Positions 8,507 to 17,232 of a stretch of DNA of 64,000 nt are shown piece by piece. Source of the DNA: Streptomyces chartreusis (lineage in GTDB: Bacteria > Actinomycetota > Actinomycetes > Streptomycetales > Streptomycetaceae); the NCBI RefSeq assembly GCF_008704715.1, contig NZ_CP023689.1, positions 4,092,001 to 4,156,000 of the forward strand, in the 5' to 3' direction. A program made the translations under genes and the position numbers. The notes below the pieces were generated by a model that saw only the letters and a list, made by a program, of their open reading frames with translations, was not told the DNA's origin and made no database searches. Numbering within the stretch: position 1 is the first letter of the stretch; each line of letters opens with the position of its first letter.

Positions 8507-8518
8507 CTAAACCCGCTC

Positions 8519-9355
8519 CTAGCGCTTCTTGTTCGTCTTGCGGCGGCGGACGATGTACTTGTTCGACGCCTTCTTGGGCGAACGAGTACGACCTTCCTTC
8601 TGACCCCAGGGGCTGACCGGGTGGCGACCACCGGAGGTCTTGCCCTCACCACCACCGTGGGGGTGGTCAACCGGGTTCATCGCCACACCACGAACGGTCG
8701 GGCGGACGCCCAGCCAGCGCTTGCGGCCGGCCTTGCCCCAGTTGATGTTGCTCTGCTCGGCGTTGCCGACCTCGCCGACCGTGGCGCGGCAGCGCTGGTC
8801 GACCAGGCGGATCTCACCGGAGGGCATGCGGAGGTGGGCCATCGAGCCCTCCTTCGCGAGCAGCTGCACGGAGGCACCGGCGGAGCGGGCGAACTTGGCG
8901 CCGCCACCGGGACGGAGCTCGATCGCGTGGATCGTGGTACCGACCGGGATGTTGCGGAGCGCCAGGTTGTTGCCCGGCTTGATGTCGGCCCCAGGACCGT
9001 TCTCGACGCGGTCACCCTGCTGCAGGTTGCGCGGGGCGAGGATGTAGCGCTTCTCGCCGTCGGCGTAGTGCAGCAGCGCGATGCGCGCGGTGCGGTTGGG
9101 GTCGTACTCGATGTGCGCGACCTTCGCCGGCACGCCGTCCTTGTCGTGACGACGGAAGTCGATCACTCGGTAGGCGCGCTTGTGTCCGCCACCCTGGTGG
9201 CGAACGGTCACACGACCGGCGTTGTTACGGCCGCCCTTGCTGTGCAGGGGGCGGACCAGCGACTTCTCCGGCGTGGACCGCGTGACCTCGACGAAGTCGG
9301 CGACGCTGGAGCCGCGACGGCCCGGCGTAGTCGGCTTGTACTTGCGGATTCCCAT
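8519..9355 (-). CDS. rplB: 50S ribosomal protein L2
   Basis: Peptidyl-transferase-centre protein, 278 residues starting MGIRKYKPTTPGRRGSSV. The conserved VAMNPVDHPHGGGEGK motif, containing the functionally important histidine, is intact near residue 230. Confidence 0.99.
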   Translation of the reverse strand: MGIRKYKPTTPGRRGSSVADFVEVTRSTPEKSLVRPLHSKGGRNNAGRVTVRHQGGGHKRAYRVIDFRRHDKDGVPAKVAHIEYDPNRTARIALLHYADGEKRYILAPRNLQQGDRVENGPGADIKPGNNLALRNIPVGTTIHAIELRPGGGAKFARSAGASVQLLAKEGSMAHLRMPSGEIRLVDQRCRATVGEVGNAEQSNINWGKAGRKRWLGVRPTVRGVAMNPVDHPHGGGEGKTSGGRHPVSPWGQKEGRTRSPKKASNKYIVRRRKTNKKR

Positions 9356-9395
9356 TTCTCAGTCCTCGTCCGATATCGGACGATCCGGACCGCCC

Positions 9396-9815
9396 TTAGG
9401 CGGTCGGACCGCCGAAGATGTCGATACGGTCGCCCTCGGCGAGGGTCACGATCGCGCGCTTGGTGCCCGCGCGCTGGCCGAAGCCGGTGCGGGTCCGCTT
9501 GCGCTTGCCCTGGCGGTTGATCGTGTTGACCCCAGTGACCTTGACGTCGAAGACCGCCTGGACGGCCTGCTTGATCTGGGTCTTGTTGGCGCTCGGGGCG
9601 ACGATGAACGTGTACTTGCCCTCGTCGAGAAGCGCGTAGCTCTTCTCGGAGACGACCGGCTTCAGCAGCACGTCACGGGGGTCCGTGAAGGACTTGCTGA
9701 CCGGGGTCTCGACGGTGTTCTTGCCCTCGGCGGCGTGACGACGCGCCTTGGCGACGCGCGCGGCCTTGGCGGCCTTGGCCGCCTTGGAGGCAATGCTCGG
9801 GTGACGCGTAGCCAT
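9396..9815 (-). CDS. rplW: 50S ribosomal protein L23
   Basis: Exit-site protein that docks SRP and trigger factor. At 139 residues it carries an N-terminal extension of about 45 residues (Ala/Lys/Arg-rich) before the core DPRDVLLKPVVSEKSYALLD; the extension is a Streptomyces feature. Its start overlaps the rplD stop. Confidence 0.98.
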   Translation of the reverse strand: MATRHPSIASKAAKAAKAARVAKARRHAAEGKNTVETPVSKSFTDPRDVLLKPVVSEKSYALLDEGKYTFIVAPSANKTQIKQAVQAVFDVKVTGVNTINRQGKRKRTRTGFGQRAGTKRAIVTLAEGDRIDIFGGPTA

Positions 9816-10471
9816 CAGGCCTCGCTCCCTTCGGTGTCATTGGCCTTCGGGCCCGACACGAAGGACTCGAACGCGGCCTGGGTGAAGACCACGTCGTCCG
9901 AGACGAGAACGTCGTACGTGTTCAGCTGGCCCGGCTCCAGGATGTGGACCTGGGGCAGGTTGCGGGCGGACAGCCACGCGGCCTCGTCGGCGCGCTCGAC
10001 GATCAGGAGCAGGTTCTTGCGCTCGCTGATCTTGCCGAACAGGCTCTTCGCGGCCTTGGTGCTGGGGTTCTCGCCCTCGATCACGCCGGAGACGACGTGG
10101 ATGCGGTTGTTGCGGGCCCGGTCGGTGAGGGCGTGGCGCAGGGCCGCGGCCTTCATCTTCTTCGGGGTCCGCTGCGAGTAGTCACGCGGCACGGGACCGT
10201 GCACGACGCCACCACCGGCGAACTGCGGCGCGCGGGTCGAGCCCTGACGGGCGCGACCGGTGCCCTTCTGGCGGTAAGGCTTCTTGCCACCACCACGGAC
10301 CTCGCCACGCGTCTTGGTCTTGTGCGTGCCCTGGCGGGCAGCGGCCAGCTGCGCGACGACGACCTGGTGAAGCAGCGGAACGCTGATCTTCTCTACGTCG
10401 AAGATCTCCGCGGGGAGCTCGACGGTACCGGCCTTGTCGCCCGCCGGCGAAAGGATGTCAACAGTGCTCAT
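9815..10471 (-). CDS. rplD: 50S ribosomal protein L4
   Basis: Tunnel protein and, in E. coli, the autogenous regulator of S10. The 218 residues include the tunnel-loop signature GGGKKPYRQKGTGRARQGS. Whether L4 regulates this operon cannot be read from sequence. Confidence 0.98.
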   Translation of the reverse strand: MSTVDILSPAGDKAGTVELPAEIFDVEKISVPLLHQVVVAQLAAARQGTHKTKTRGEVRGGGKKPYRQKGTGRARQGSTRAPQFAGGGVVHGPVPRDYSQRTPKKMKAAALRHALTDRARNNRIHVVSGVIEGENPSTKAAKSLFGKISERKNLLLIVERADEAAWLSARNLPQVHILEPGQLNTYDVLVSDDVVFTQAAFESFVSGPKANDTEGSEA

Positions 10472-10479
10472 CGGTTACC

Positions 10480-11124
10480 TCAGGCCCCCTTGGCCGCGGT
10501 GCGGACCAGGACGAGGCCGCCGTTCGGACCGGGAACCGCGCCCTTGATGAGCAGCAGACCCTTCTCCGCGTCAACGGCGTGGACGGTCAGGTTCTGGGTG
10601 GTGACCCGCTCGTTGCCCATACGACCCGCCATGCGGAGGCCCTTGAACACGCGGCCCGGGGTGGCGCAGCCACCGATGGAACCGGGAGAGCGGTGCTTGC
10701 GCTGGGTGCCGTGTCCGGCGCCGAGGCCCTTGAAGTTGTGACGCTTCATGACACCGGCGAAGCCCTTGCCCTTGCTCTTGCCGGTCACGTCGACCTTCAC
10801 GCCGGCCTCGAACACCTCAGCGGTGATCTCCTGGCCGAGGGTGTACTCGGCGGCGTCCGCGGTGCGGATCTCGACGAGGTGGCGACGGGGGGTGACGTCG
10901 GCCTTCGCGAAGTGGCCCTTGAGGGGCTTGTTCACCTTGCGCGGGTCGATGTCGCCGAACGCGATCTGGACGGACTCGTAGCCGTCGGCGTCGTTCGTGC
11001 GGACCTGGGTGACGACGTTCGGGCCGGCCTTGACGACGGTGACCGGAACAACACGGTTGTTCGCGTCCCACACCTGCGTCATGCCGAGCTTCTCGCCCAG
11101 GATGCCCTTGATCTGCTTAGCCAT
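10480..11124 (-). CDS. rplC: 50S ribosomal protein L3
   Basis: Early assembly protein, 214 residues starting MAKQIKGILGEKLGMTQV. The long loop that reaches the peptidyl-transferase centre (KGFAGVMKRHNFKGLGAGHG) is intact. Confidence 0.98.
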   Translation of the reverse strand: MAKQIKGILGEKLGMTQVWDANNRVVPVTVVKAGPNVVTQVRTNDADGYESVQIAFGDIDPRKVNKPLKGHFAKADVTPRRHLVEIRTADAAEYTLGQEITAEVFEAGVKVDVTGKSKGKGFAGVMKRHNFKGLGAGHGTQRKHRSPGSIGGCATPGRVFKGLRMAGRMGNERVTTQNLTVHAVDAEKGLLLIKGAVPGPNGGLVLVRTAAKGA

Positions 11125-11141
11125 TCTCAGATCACCGGCCC

Positions 11142-11450
11142 CTAGAGCTTGATCTCGATGTCGACACCGGCCGGGAGGTCGAGTCGCATCAGAGAGTCAA
11201 CGGTCTTGGGCGTCGGGTCGAGGATGTCGATCAGGCGCTTGTGCGTGCGCATCTCGAAGTGCTCGCGCGAGTCCTTGTACTTGTGCGGCGACTTGATGAC
11301 GCAGTACACGTTCTTCTCAGTGGGCAGCGGCACCGGGCCCGCGACCGACGCACCAGTGCGGGTCACCGTCTCGACGATCTTCTTCGCCGAGGAGTCGATG
11401 ACCTCGTGGTCGTAGGCCTTGAGCCGGATGCGGATCTTCTGTCCCGCCAT
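11142..11450 (-). CDS. rpsJ: 30S ribosomal protein S10 (NusE)
   Basis: Small-subunit head protein that also couples RNA polymerase to the ribosome through NusG (encoded at 36,519-37,337). 102 residues, MAGQKIRIRLKAYDHEVID. First gene of the fused S10/spc operon, preceded by a leader of nearly 380 bases. Confidence 0.99.
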   Translation of the reverse strand: MAGQKIRIRLKAYDHEVIDSSAKKIVETVTRTGASVAGPVPLPTEKNVYCVIKSPHKYKDSREHFEMRTHKRLIDILDPTPKTVDSLMRLDLPAGVDIEIKL

Positions 11451-11833
11451 GGCTACTCAGTAGTCCTTTGTCTCGTAACGCTCTGGAACCCGGTGTTCCT
11501 GTGCCCTGCTCTCCGACCCACGCGGTCGGGCGTGTCGCGCTCTCGCTGACACAGATGCCCCTTGTTCGAACATCCCTTGCCTGGGAGCACGGCCCTTCCG
11601 GAACCGCAAGCCGGGGACTAGGAGGTCCACCGGGTGCCTGGTCGGTGCCGCACTGACACTTCCCGGAAGATTCCCGTACGTCCGCCCCAGCGCTGCCTTA
11701 CGGCAGTTAGGGCGACGAGTACTGTGGGACTCGCTTCCGGTCCTCCCGGCGGGAGGCGCGCAGCATCAACACTCGACCGAGCAACTCGGACAGTCTGCCA
11801 TATGGGGCAGGGGGTCCGCCAATCGAGCCGGAG
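11451..11833 (-). promoter_or_regulatory. S10 operon leader with shared hairpin element
   Basis: No gene is visible here. The candidate start of transcription lies near 11,827, giving a long untranslated leader. At 11514-11538 it holds a 25-base element that is repeated, with one base changed, before rpsL (21843-21867). Each copy folds into a 6-bp CCGACC/GGTCGG stem. A CTGCC/GGCAG stem lies near 11,692-11,706. Confidence 0.5.
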
Positions 11834-11861
11834 AGAATACCCCGAGGGTGACGCAGGTCAA
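11834..11861 (-). promoter_or_regulatory. Candidate S10 operon promoter overlapping the end of pqqE
   Basis: Minus-strand TTGACC (11856-11861) and TATTCT (11834-11839) are 16 bp apart. The -35 covers the pqqE stop codon, so no space is left for a terminator between the PQQ operon and this promoter. Confidence 0.55.
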
Positions 11862-12994
11862 ACCCGGGCGGCTGCGCCCTTGACCCGGCCGGGCACCCGG
11901 CGTCTGATCTGCACTGTTTCGTCCGGTTCGGCCTCGGCCAGCCCTCGGATGAGCCCGTGGTCCGGCGAGAGCCCGCATGCCGGATCCGTACGGGTGGCGT
12001 CCCCGGTGAGTGCGTAGGCCTGGCAGCGGCAGCCGCCGAAGTCCTCCTCGCGGCGGGAACAGCCGCGGCAGGGATCGGGCATCCAGTCGGTGCCGCGGTA
12101 GCGGGTGAACGCCCCGGAGTGGTCCCAGATCCAGTCCAGCCGGTGATCGCGGACGTTCGGTGGATCCAGGTCCGGCAGCGCGGCCGCCGCGGGGCACGGC
12201 AGCACCGTGCCGTCGGGGGCGACCGTGAGCGAGACCGCTCCCCAGCCGCCCATGCACGGCTTGGCGACGCCATCGAAGTAGTCGGGGACGACCCAGACCA
12301 GCTCGGGCCCGTCCGGGAGCCGCCCGCGCCACCGCTGGACCGCCTCCCGTGCGCCGGCGAGCTGCTCGCGGGTGGGCAGCAGCGCGGCGCGGTTGAGCAG
12401 GCCCCAGCCGTAGAACTGGACGTTGGCGAGCTCGATGCGGTCCACGCCCCAGGACACGCCCAGCTCGACGAGCGCGTCGAGGGCGTCCAGGTTCTCGCGG
12501 TGCAGGACGACGTTCATGCCGAGCGGCAGTCCGGCGGCCCGCACCAGCTCGGCGGCGCGTTCCTTCTCGGCGAAGGAGCGCCGCCCGGCGATGCGGTCGG
12601 AGGCGCGTGGGTCGGCGTGCTGCACGGACAGCTGGACGCTCTTCAGTCCGGCGGCGGCGAGGGCTGCGAGGCGCGGCTCGCTCAGGCCCACGCCGCTGGT
12701 GACCAGCTGGGTGTAGATGCCGGCCGCCTCGGCCGCGGCGACGATCTCCGCCAGGTCCCGGCGCAGCAGCGGCTCGCCGCCCGACAGATGGGTCTGGACG
12801 ACGCCGAGCTCTCCCGCCTGGCGCAGCACGTCCGCCCACTGTTCGGTGCTCAACTCGCTCGAACGGCGTTTCAGTTCAAGGGGGTTGGAGCAGTAGCCGC
12901 AGTGCAGCGGACAGGCGTGGGTGAGCTCGGCGAGCAGGGCCCAGGGGCGGGCGGGGGGCGTGGCGGGGCCGGCCGGCGGGTCCGTCGGGGTCAT
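11858..12994 (-). CDS. pqqE: PqqA peptide cyclase (radical SAM)
   Basis: PqqE forms the carbon-carbon bond between Glu and Tyr side chains in PqqA, the first step of PQQ synthesis. The 378-residue protein shows the radical-SAM cluster CPLHCGYC near residue 30 and a C-terminal SPASM-type cysteine array (CRGC, then CRCQAYALTGDA and a later Cys). The ATG at 12992-12994 overlaps the pqqD stop (ATGA). The open frame continues upstream but that part is out-of-frame pqqD sequence. Last gene of the operon. Confidence 0.95.
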   Translation of the reverse strand: MTPTDPPAGPATPPARPWALLAELTHACPLHCGYCSNPLELKRRSSELSTEQWADVLRQAGELGVVQTHLSGGEPLLRRDLAEIVAAAEAAGIYTQLVTSGVGLSEPRLAALAAAGLKSVQLSVQHADPRASDRIAGRRSFAEKERAAELVRAAGLPLGMNVVLHRENLDALDALVELGVSWGVDRIELANVQFYGWGLLNRAALLPTREQLAGAREAVQRWRGRLPDGPELVWVVPDYFDGVAKPCMGGWGAVSLTVAPDGTVLPCPAAAALPDLDPPNVRDHRLDWIWDHSGAFTRYRGTDWMPDPCRGCSRREEDFGGCRCQAYALTGDATRTDPACGLSPDHGLIRGLAEAEPDETVQIRRRVPGRVKGAAARV

Positions 12995-13263
12995 CGCAGC
13001 CAGCCCTCCTTGCGCAGCCGCTCCAGGAACACGGGGACGTCGGTGGCCACGGGGGCGTCGGGGAAGCGCTCGGTGAGTTCCGCGACGATGTCGGCGACGC
13101 TGCGGGTGCCGTCGCACAGGCCGAGCACCGTGCCGGCCGAGCCGGTCAGGACGCCGACCCGCTCGGGCAGGAGCAGCAGGTCCGCGTCCCGTACGGGGTC
13201 GTGGCGGCGCACGGTGGCGGGGGCCGGGGCGGGCCGCCAGTCGGTGCCGGGCGGCCCGCTCAC
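12991..13263 (-). CDS. pqqD: PqqA-binding chaperone PqqD
   Basis: PqqD binds PqqA and presents it to PqqE. The 90-residue protein starting at the GTG 13261-13263 has the family's winged-helix pattern (RVGVLTGSAGTVLGLCDGTRSV, then ERFPDAPVATDVPVFLERL). The GTG overlaps the pqqC stop and its own stop overlaps the pqqE start, which fixes the start choice. Confidence 0.92.
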   Translation of the reverse strand: MSGPPGTDWRPAPAPATVRRHDPVRDADLLLLPERVGVLTGSAGTVLGLCDGTRSVADIVAELTERFPDAPVATDVPVFLERLRKEGWLR

Positions 13264-13997
13264 GCCGGCTCCCCGCGGCCCGCGCCGTCCACGGTGTCCA
13301 GCAGCGACCACAGGACGTCGCACTTGAAGCGCAGCGCTGCCACGGCGCGCTCCTGTTCGTCATGGGTGCGGGCCCAGCCGAGGACCAGGTCGAGCGCCTC
13401 GCGGCTGTCGCGCCGCCCCTGGGAGACCCGGGTGCGGAAGTAGGCGAGGCCCTCGGCGTCGATCCACGGGTAGTGGCGCTCGAAGGCGTCGATGCGGGTG
13501 CGCATCAGGTCCGGGGCGGACAGTTCGGTGAGCGAGGCGGCGACGGCCTCCAGGGGCGGGCGCAGCCGGCAGAAGTTGACGTATCCGTCGACCGCAAGCC
13601 GTACGCCCGGCAGCACCGAGTCGGCGCGCAGCAGGGTCTCGCGGTCCAGGCCGGCCGCCTCCCCGAGCCGCAGCCAGCGCTCGATGCCGCCCTCGCCGCT
13701 CTGTGCCCCGTCGTGGTCCTGGATGCGGCGCAGCCACATCCGGCGCAGCTCCGAGGTGGGGAGCTTGGCGGTGATCAGGGCGTCCTTGACGGGGATGTGG
13801 CGCTGGTAGTGGAAGCGGTTGGCGATCCAGCGGCGCAGTTCGCCGGGGCTGAGGTCGCCGTCGTGCATGCGGATGTTGAAGGGGTGCAGGTGGTGGTAGC
13901 GCTGCTCCCCCACCGCACGCAGTCGCGCCTCGAACTCGGCGGGACTCCAGGGCTCCTCGGGCGGGGCCGGGCTCGTGCTCACAGCGGCTGTGCTCAT
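13260..13997 (-). CDS. pqqC: Pyrroloquinoline-quinone synthase
   Basis: PqqC catalyses the last, cofactorless eight-electron oxidation and ring closure giving PQQ. The 245 residues contain the family signature FHYQRHIPVKDALITAKL near residues 62-79 and the HYPWIDAEGLAYFRTR segment. Length matches the family (about 250). Its ATG overlaps the pqqB stop. Confidence 0.96.
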   Translation of the reverse strand: MSTAAVSTSPAPPEEPWSPAEFEARLRAVGEQRYHHLHPFNIRMHDGDLSPGELRRWIANRFHYQRHIPVKDALITAKLPTSELRRMWLRRIQDHDGAQSGEGGIERWLRLGEAAGLDRETLLRADSVLPGVRLAVDGYVNFCRLRPPLEAVAASLTELSAPDLMRTRIDAFERHYPWIDAEGLAYFRTRVSQGRRDSREALDLVLGWARTHDEQERAVAALRFKCDVLWSLLDTVDGAGRGEPA

Positions 13998-14893
13998 GGC
14001 TCGATCACCATTCCGTCGTGCGCCACCTCGATGCCCAGCCGGGCGAGCCGCTTGTGCTGGGGCGCGGCCGGGTCGACGAGGGGGTTGGTGTTGTTGAGGT
14101 GCGTGTACAGGCACCGTGCGGAGAGGGGGGCGAGCCGCTCGGCGGTGCCGCCCGGGCCGTCGATGGGCAGATGGCCCATGCCGGTGGCGGTGCGCGAGGA
14201 GATGCCGGTGCGGCGGGGCTCCTCGTCGTCCCAGAAGGTGCCGTCGACGATGACGCAGTCGGCCTCGGCGGCGGCCTGCTGGAGGCGGTCCGGCCAGGCG
14301 GCCAGGGCCGGGGCGTAGAGGACCGAGGCGCCGGACGACGGGTCGTACAGCCGCAGCGCGACGACCCAGGCGTCGTCGTCCGGGGCGTCGGCGGCGTACC
14401 GCGGGCGCTTGCCGGAGACCGGGATGCCGCTGACCTGAAGGCCGGAGGGCGTGCCGTCCAGCGGTTCGGCGCCGTGCCCGGGCAGCTCCCGCCAGGTCAC
14501 GTCGGTGTACGGGGCCAGGACGTCGCCAAACCGCTGGCGGTCCAGCAGCGCCTGCCGTACCGGGGCCGTCGCCAGCACCTGGAAGCCGTCCGCCTCGCGC
14601 AGCCGGGCGATGCCCAGGGTGTGGTCGAGTTCGGCGTCGGTGAGGATCACTCCGGCGAGCGGGGTCTGCCGGGGGCCGGGCCCGGGGTGGAGCTCGGGCC
14701 GTTCCTCGATCTGGTCGCCGATGTCGGGGGTCGCGTTGACGACGTACCAGCGGCCCTCGCCGGTGCGTACGGCCAGCGAGGCGTGCCGGCGGCGCCGGTG
14801 CGGGTGGGCGCGTGCCCCGGAGCAACCGGGGCACGCGCAGTTCCACTGGGGGATGCCGCCGCCGGCGGCAGTGCCGAGTACCAGCAGCAGCAT
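13994..14893 (-). CDS. pqqB: PQQ biosynthesis protein PqqB (metallo-beta-lactamase fold)
   Basis: PqqB is a metal-dependent hydroxylase-like protein acting between PqqE/F and PqqC. The 299 residues open LLLVLGTAAGGGIPQWNC with CACPGC close by, contain TDAELDHTLGI (the partial metal-binding signature) and the conserved HLNNTNPL near the C-terminus. It starts eight bases after pqqA. Confidence 0.95.
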   Translation of the reverse strand: MLLLVLGTAAGGGIPQWNCACPGCSGARAHPHRRRRHASLAVRTGEGRWYVVNATPDIGDQIEERPELHPGPGPRQTPLAGVILTDAELDHTLGIARLREADGFQVLATAPVRQALLDRQRFGDVLAPYTDVTWRELPGHGAEPLDGTPSGLQVSGIPVSGKRPRYAADAPDDDAWVVALRLYDPSSGASVLYAPALAAWPDRLQQAAAEADCVIVDGTFWDDEEPRRTGISSRTATGMGHLPIDGPGGTAERLAPLSARCLYTHLNNTNPLVDPAAPQHKRLARLGIEVAHDGMVIEP

Positions 14894-14901
14894 GGCGGCC
14901 G

Positions 14902-15042
14902 CTAGCGGGTGCTGAGCGAGTAGGCGGTGACCTCCAGCGCGGTGTCGACGACCTCGAAGGCGGGGGCCTGCCAGGTGGTGTCGTCCGGCTGCGCCGAGGG
15001 GGCCTGCTCGACCGGCTTCAGCGGTTCCTTGGTCTCGTGCAT
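14902..15042 (-). CDS. pqqA: PQQ precursor peptide PqqA
   Basis: A 46-codon gene whose peptide ends ALEVTAYSLSTR. The E-V-T-A-Y (Glu37, Tyr41) is the invariant Glu-x3-Tyr whose side chains become PQQ; W24 and a nearby Pro also fit. It is longer at the N-terminus than most PqqA peptides (about 22-39 residues). It lies 51 bp after the dehydrogenase gene and eight bases before pqqB. Confidence 0.93.
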   Translation of the reverse strand: MHETKEPLKPVEQAPSAQPDDTTWQAPAFEVVDTALEVTAYSLSTR

Positions 15043-15093
15043 CGGTCGTACGTCCCTTCTTTCGGGGTTACTTGGGGAGGGAAGGGGCCGGGC

Positions 15094-17232
15094 TCACCTG
15101 ATCGGGACACGGAGGATCTTGTCGTTGCCGTACCCCAGGTCGCTGGTGCCGACCCACAGTTCGTTCGCGCCGGGCACCTTGGCGATGGCGCGGAGCCGGC
15201 CGTAGGCGCCGGGGTAGAAGGCGGTCTTCGTGCCGAGGCGTTCGCTGCCGCCGTCGATCGGCACGCGCCACAGCCGCTGCCCGCGCAGCGACGACACGTA
15301 CAGGACGTTGCGTACGACGGCGAGCTGGGCCGGGACGCCCTTCTCGGGGCTGAAGGTGGCCTTCGGGCCGGTCATGCCCTTGACGGAGCAGACGCCCTCG
15401 CAGCTGGGCCAGCCGTAGTTGGCGCCCCGCTTGATCAGGTTCAGTTCGTCATGGGTCTGCTGGCCGATCTCCACCGACCACAGCCGGCCCTTGGCGTCCC
15501 ATGCCAGGCCCTGCGGATTGCGGTGGCCGTAGCTGTAGACCCGGTTGCCGAACGGGTTGCCGGGCGCCGCCTTGCCGCTCCTGGTGATCCGCAGGATCTT
15601 GCCGTTGAGCGAGGACTTGTCCTGCGCCAGCTTGGGCTGAAGGGCTTCGCCGGTGGTGACGTACAGGTACTTGTCGGGGCCGAAGGCGATCCTGCCGCCG
15701 TTGTGGTCGCCGCCCCGCCGGATGCCGGTCAGGATCGGCTTGTAGTTGCGCAGCGAGGTGCCGTCGTAGTCCATCCTGACGACTCGGGTCTCGCTCTTGG
15801 TGGTGTGCACGAAGAACACCTGCTTGTCCTTCTTGCCGTCCCACGTCGGCGACGGGGCGACCCCCAGCAGTCCGCCGGCGCCCTCGTCGTACGGCTCCGG
15901 GACGGTGTACGGCACCTCGCCGACCCACTTCTTGGTGCCGTTCCGGTCCAGGCGGTAGACCTGGTAGGAGAGGCGCTCGGTCACCAGGGCACTCCGGCCG
16001 TTCGGCAGGAACGAGATGCCCCAGGGGGTGTGCCATCCCTTCGACAGCGTCTTGGCGCCGGCCGGCGCACCGCCGTCGACGGCCGCGCTCCGCTGGATGC
16101 CCGGCGCCCCTTGGGCGCGTTGCCCAACGGCTTCGCCGACGGTCACCCGCAGGATCCGGTCGCCGTTCGCCCCTCGCGCGGTGCCCAGCCACAGTTCGTT
16201 CCTGCCGGGGACCTTCGCGAGGGCGCGCAGGGCGTAGCCCGAGAAGACCTTGGTCCTGGCGCTGTCGCCCTTGCCCTGGAGGGCCGCGGTGATGGGGACG
16301 CGCCAGAGCTGATAGCCCCGCAGCGTCGACACGTAGAGGTCGTCACCCACGACGGCGACCTGGGCGGGGGCCGTGGTGTGGTCCCAGGTGACCTTCGGGT
16401 CGGTCATGCCCTTGGTGGCGCAGACGCCCTCGCAGCTGGGCCAGCCGTAGTTGGCGCCCGGCTTGATCAGGTTGAGCTCGTCCTTGGCTTCCTGGCCGAT
16501 CTCCACCGACCACAGCCGGCCCTTGCGGTCCCATGCCAGGCCCTGCGGATTGCGGTGGCCGTAGCTGTAGACGCGGTTGCCGAACGGGTTGCCGGGGGCC
16601 GCCTTGCCGGACTTCGTGATCCGCAGGATCTTGCCGTTGAGCGAGGACTTGTCCTGCGCGAGCCTGGCGTGCGTGGCCTCGCCCGTCGCGACGTAGAGGT
16701 ACTTGTCGGGACCGAAGGCGATCTTGCCGCCGTGGTGGTTGGACCCCCGCCTGAGGCCGTCGAGGACGACCCGGTAGTCGCTGAGCGACTTGCCGTCGTA
16801 GTTCATCCGCACCACCCGGCTCCCGGTCGCCGTGGTGTGCATGAAGAACACCTGCTTGTCCTTCCTGCCGTCCCACGTCGGGGACGGAGCGACACCCAGG
16901 AGCCCGCCCTTGGCGGCGTCACCGGGCTGGAGGACGGCGACCTTCGGCACCTTGCCGATCAAGGTCCGGCGGCCGTTGTCGCGCAAGCGGTAGACACGGG
17001 CGCTCTCGTTCTCCGTCACCAGTGCCGAGCGCCCGTCAGGCAGGAAGGAGATGGCCCACGGATTCGACCAGCCCGTGGAGAACCCGGTCACGTCGACGGC
17101 GGGCCGCGGAGCGAGGTCCGCGGCGACGGCGTTCGTCGACGGCACCGCGCCGACCAGCAGGGCGGCCGCGGCGGCGAGCGAGGTTATGCAGAACCGGGAC
17201 GAATAACGCACCCAGTGGCCTGAATGTGCCAT
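15094..17232 (-). CDS. Secreted PQQ-dependent sugar dehydrogenase, tandem two-domain
   Basis: A 712-residue protein with an N-terminal signal peptide (hydrophobic residues about 16-30, likely cleavage near the AVAA at 35-38). It has two complete copies of the soluble aldose-dehydrogenase beta-propeller, at about 45-365 and 395-712. Each has the catalytic-histidine motif: SNHHGGKIAFGPD (H166) and GDHNGGRIAFGPD (H510), 344 residues apart. The copies share long identical runs, e.g. LAQDKSSLNGKILRIT and YSYGHRNPQGLAWD. Most family members are single-domain, so this is a duplication. Placed 51 bp before pqqA, it is probably the enzyme that uses the PQQ made by this operon. The substrate is unknown. 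Confidence 0.88.
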   Translation of the reverse strand: MAHSGHWVRYSSRFCITSLAAAAALLVGAVPSTNAVAADLAPRPAVDVTGFSTGWSNPWAISFLPDGRSALVTENESARVYRLRDNGRRTLIGKVPKVAVLQPGDAAKGGLLGVAPSPTWDGRKDKQVFFMHTTATGSRVVRMNYDGKSLSDYRVVLDGLRRGSNHHGGKIAFGPDKYLYVATGEATHARLAQDKSSLNGKILRITKSGKAAPGNPFGNRVYSYGHRNPQGLAWDRKGRLWSVEIGQEAKDELNLIKPGANYGWPSCEGVCATKGMTDPKVTWDHTTAPAQVAVVGDDLYVSTLRGYQLWRVPITAALQGKGDSARTKVFSGYALRALAKVPGRNELWLGTARGANGDRILRVTVGEAVGQRAQGAPGIQRSAAVDGGAPAGAKTLSKGWHTPWGISFLPNGRSALVTERLSYQVYRLDRNGTKKWVGEVPYTVPEPYDEGAGGLLGVAPSPTWDGKKDKQVFFVHTTKSETRVVRMDYDGTSLRNYKPILTGIRRGGDHNGGRIAFGPDKYLYVTTGEALQPKLAQDKSSLNGKILRITRSGKAAPGNPFGNRVYSYGHRNPQGLAWDAKGRLWSVEIGQQTHDELNLIKRGANYGWPSCEGVCSVKGMTGPKATFSPEKGVPAQLAVVRNVLYVSSLRGQRLWRVPIDGGSERLGTKTAFYPGAYGRLRAIAKVPGANELWVGTSDLGYGNDKILRVPIR

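Noticed and set aside
11858..13363. A 501-residue PqqE
   Set aside because: The first 123 codons are out-of-frame pqqD/pqqC sequence; the ATG overlapping the pqqD stop gives the normal length.
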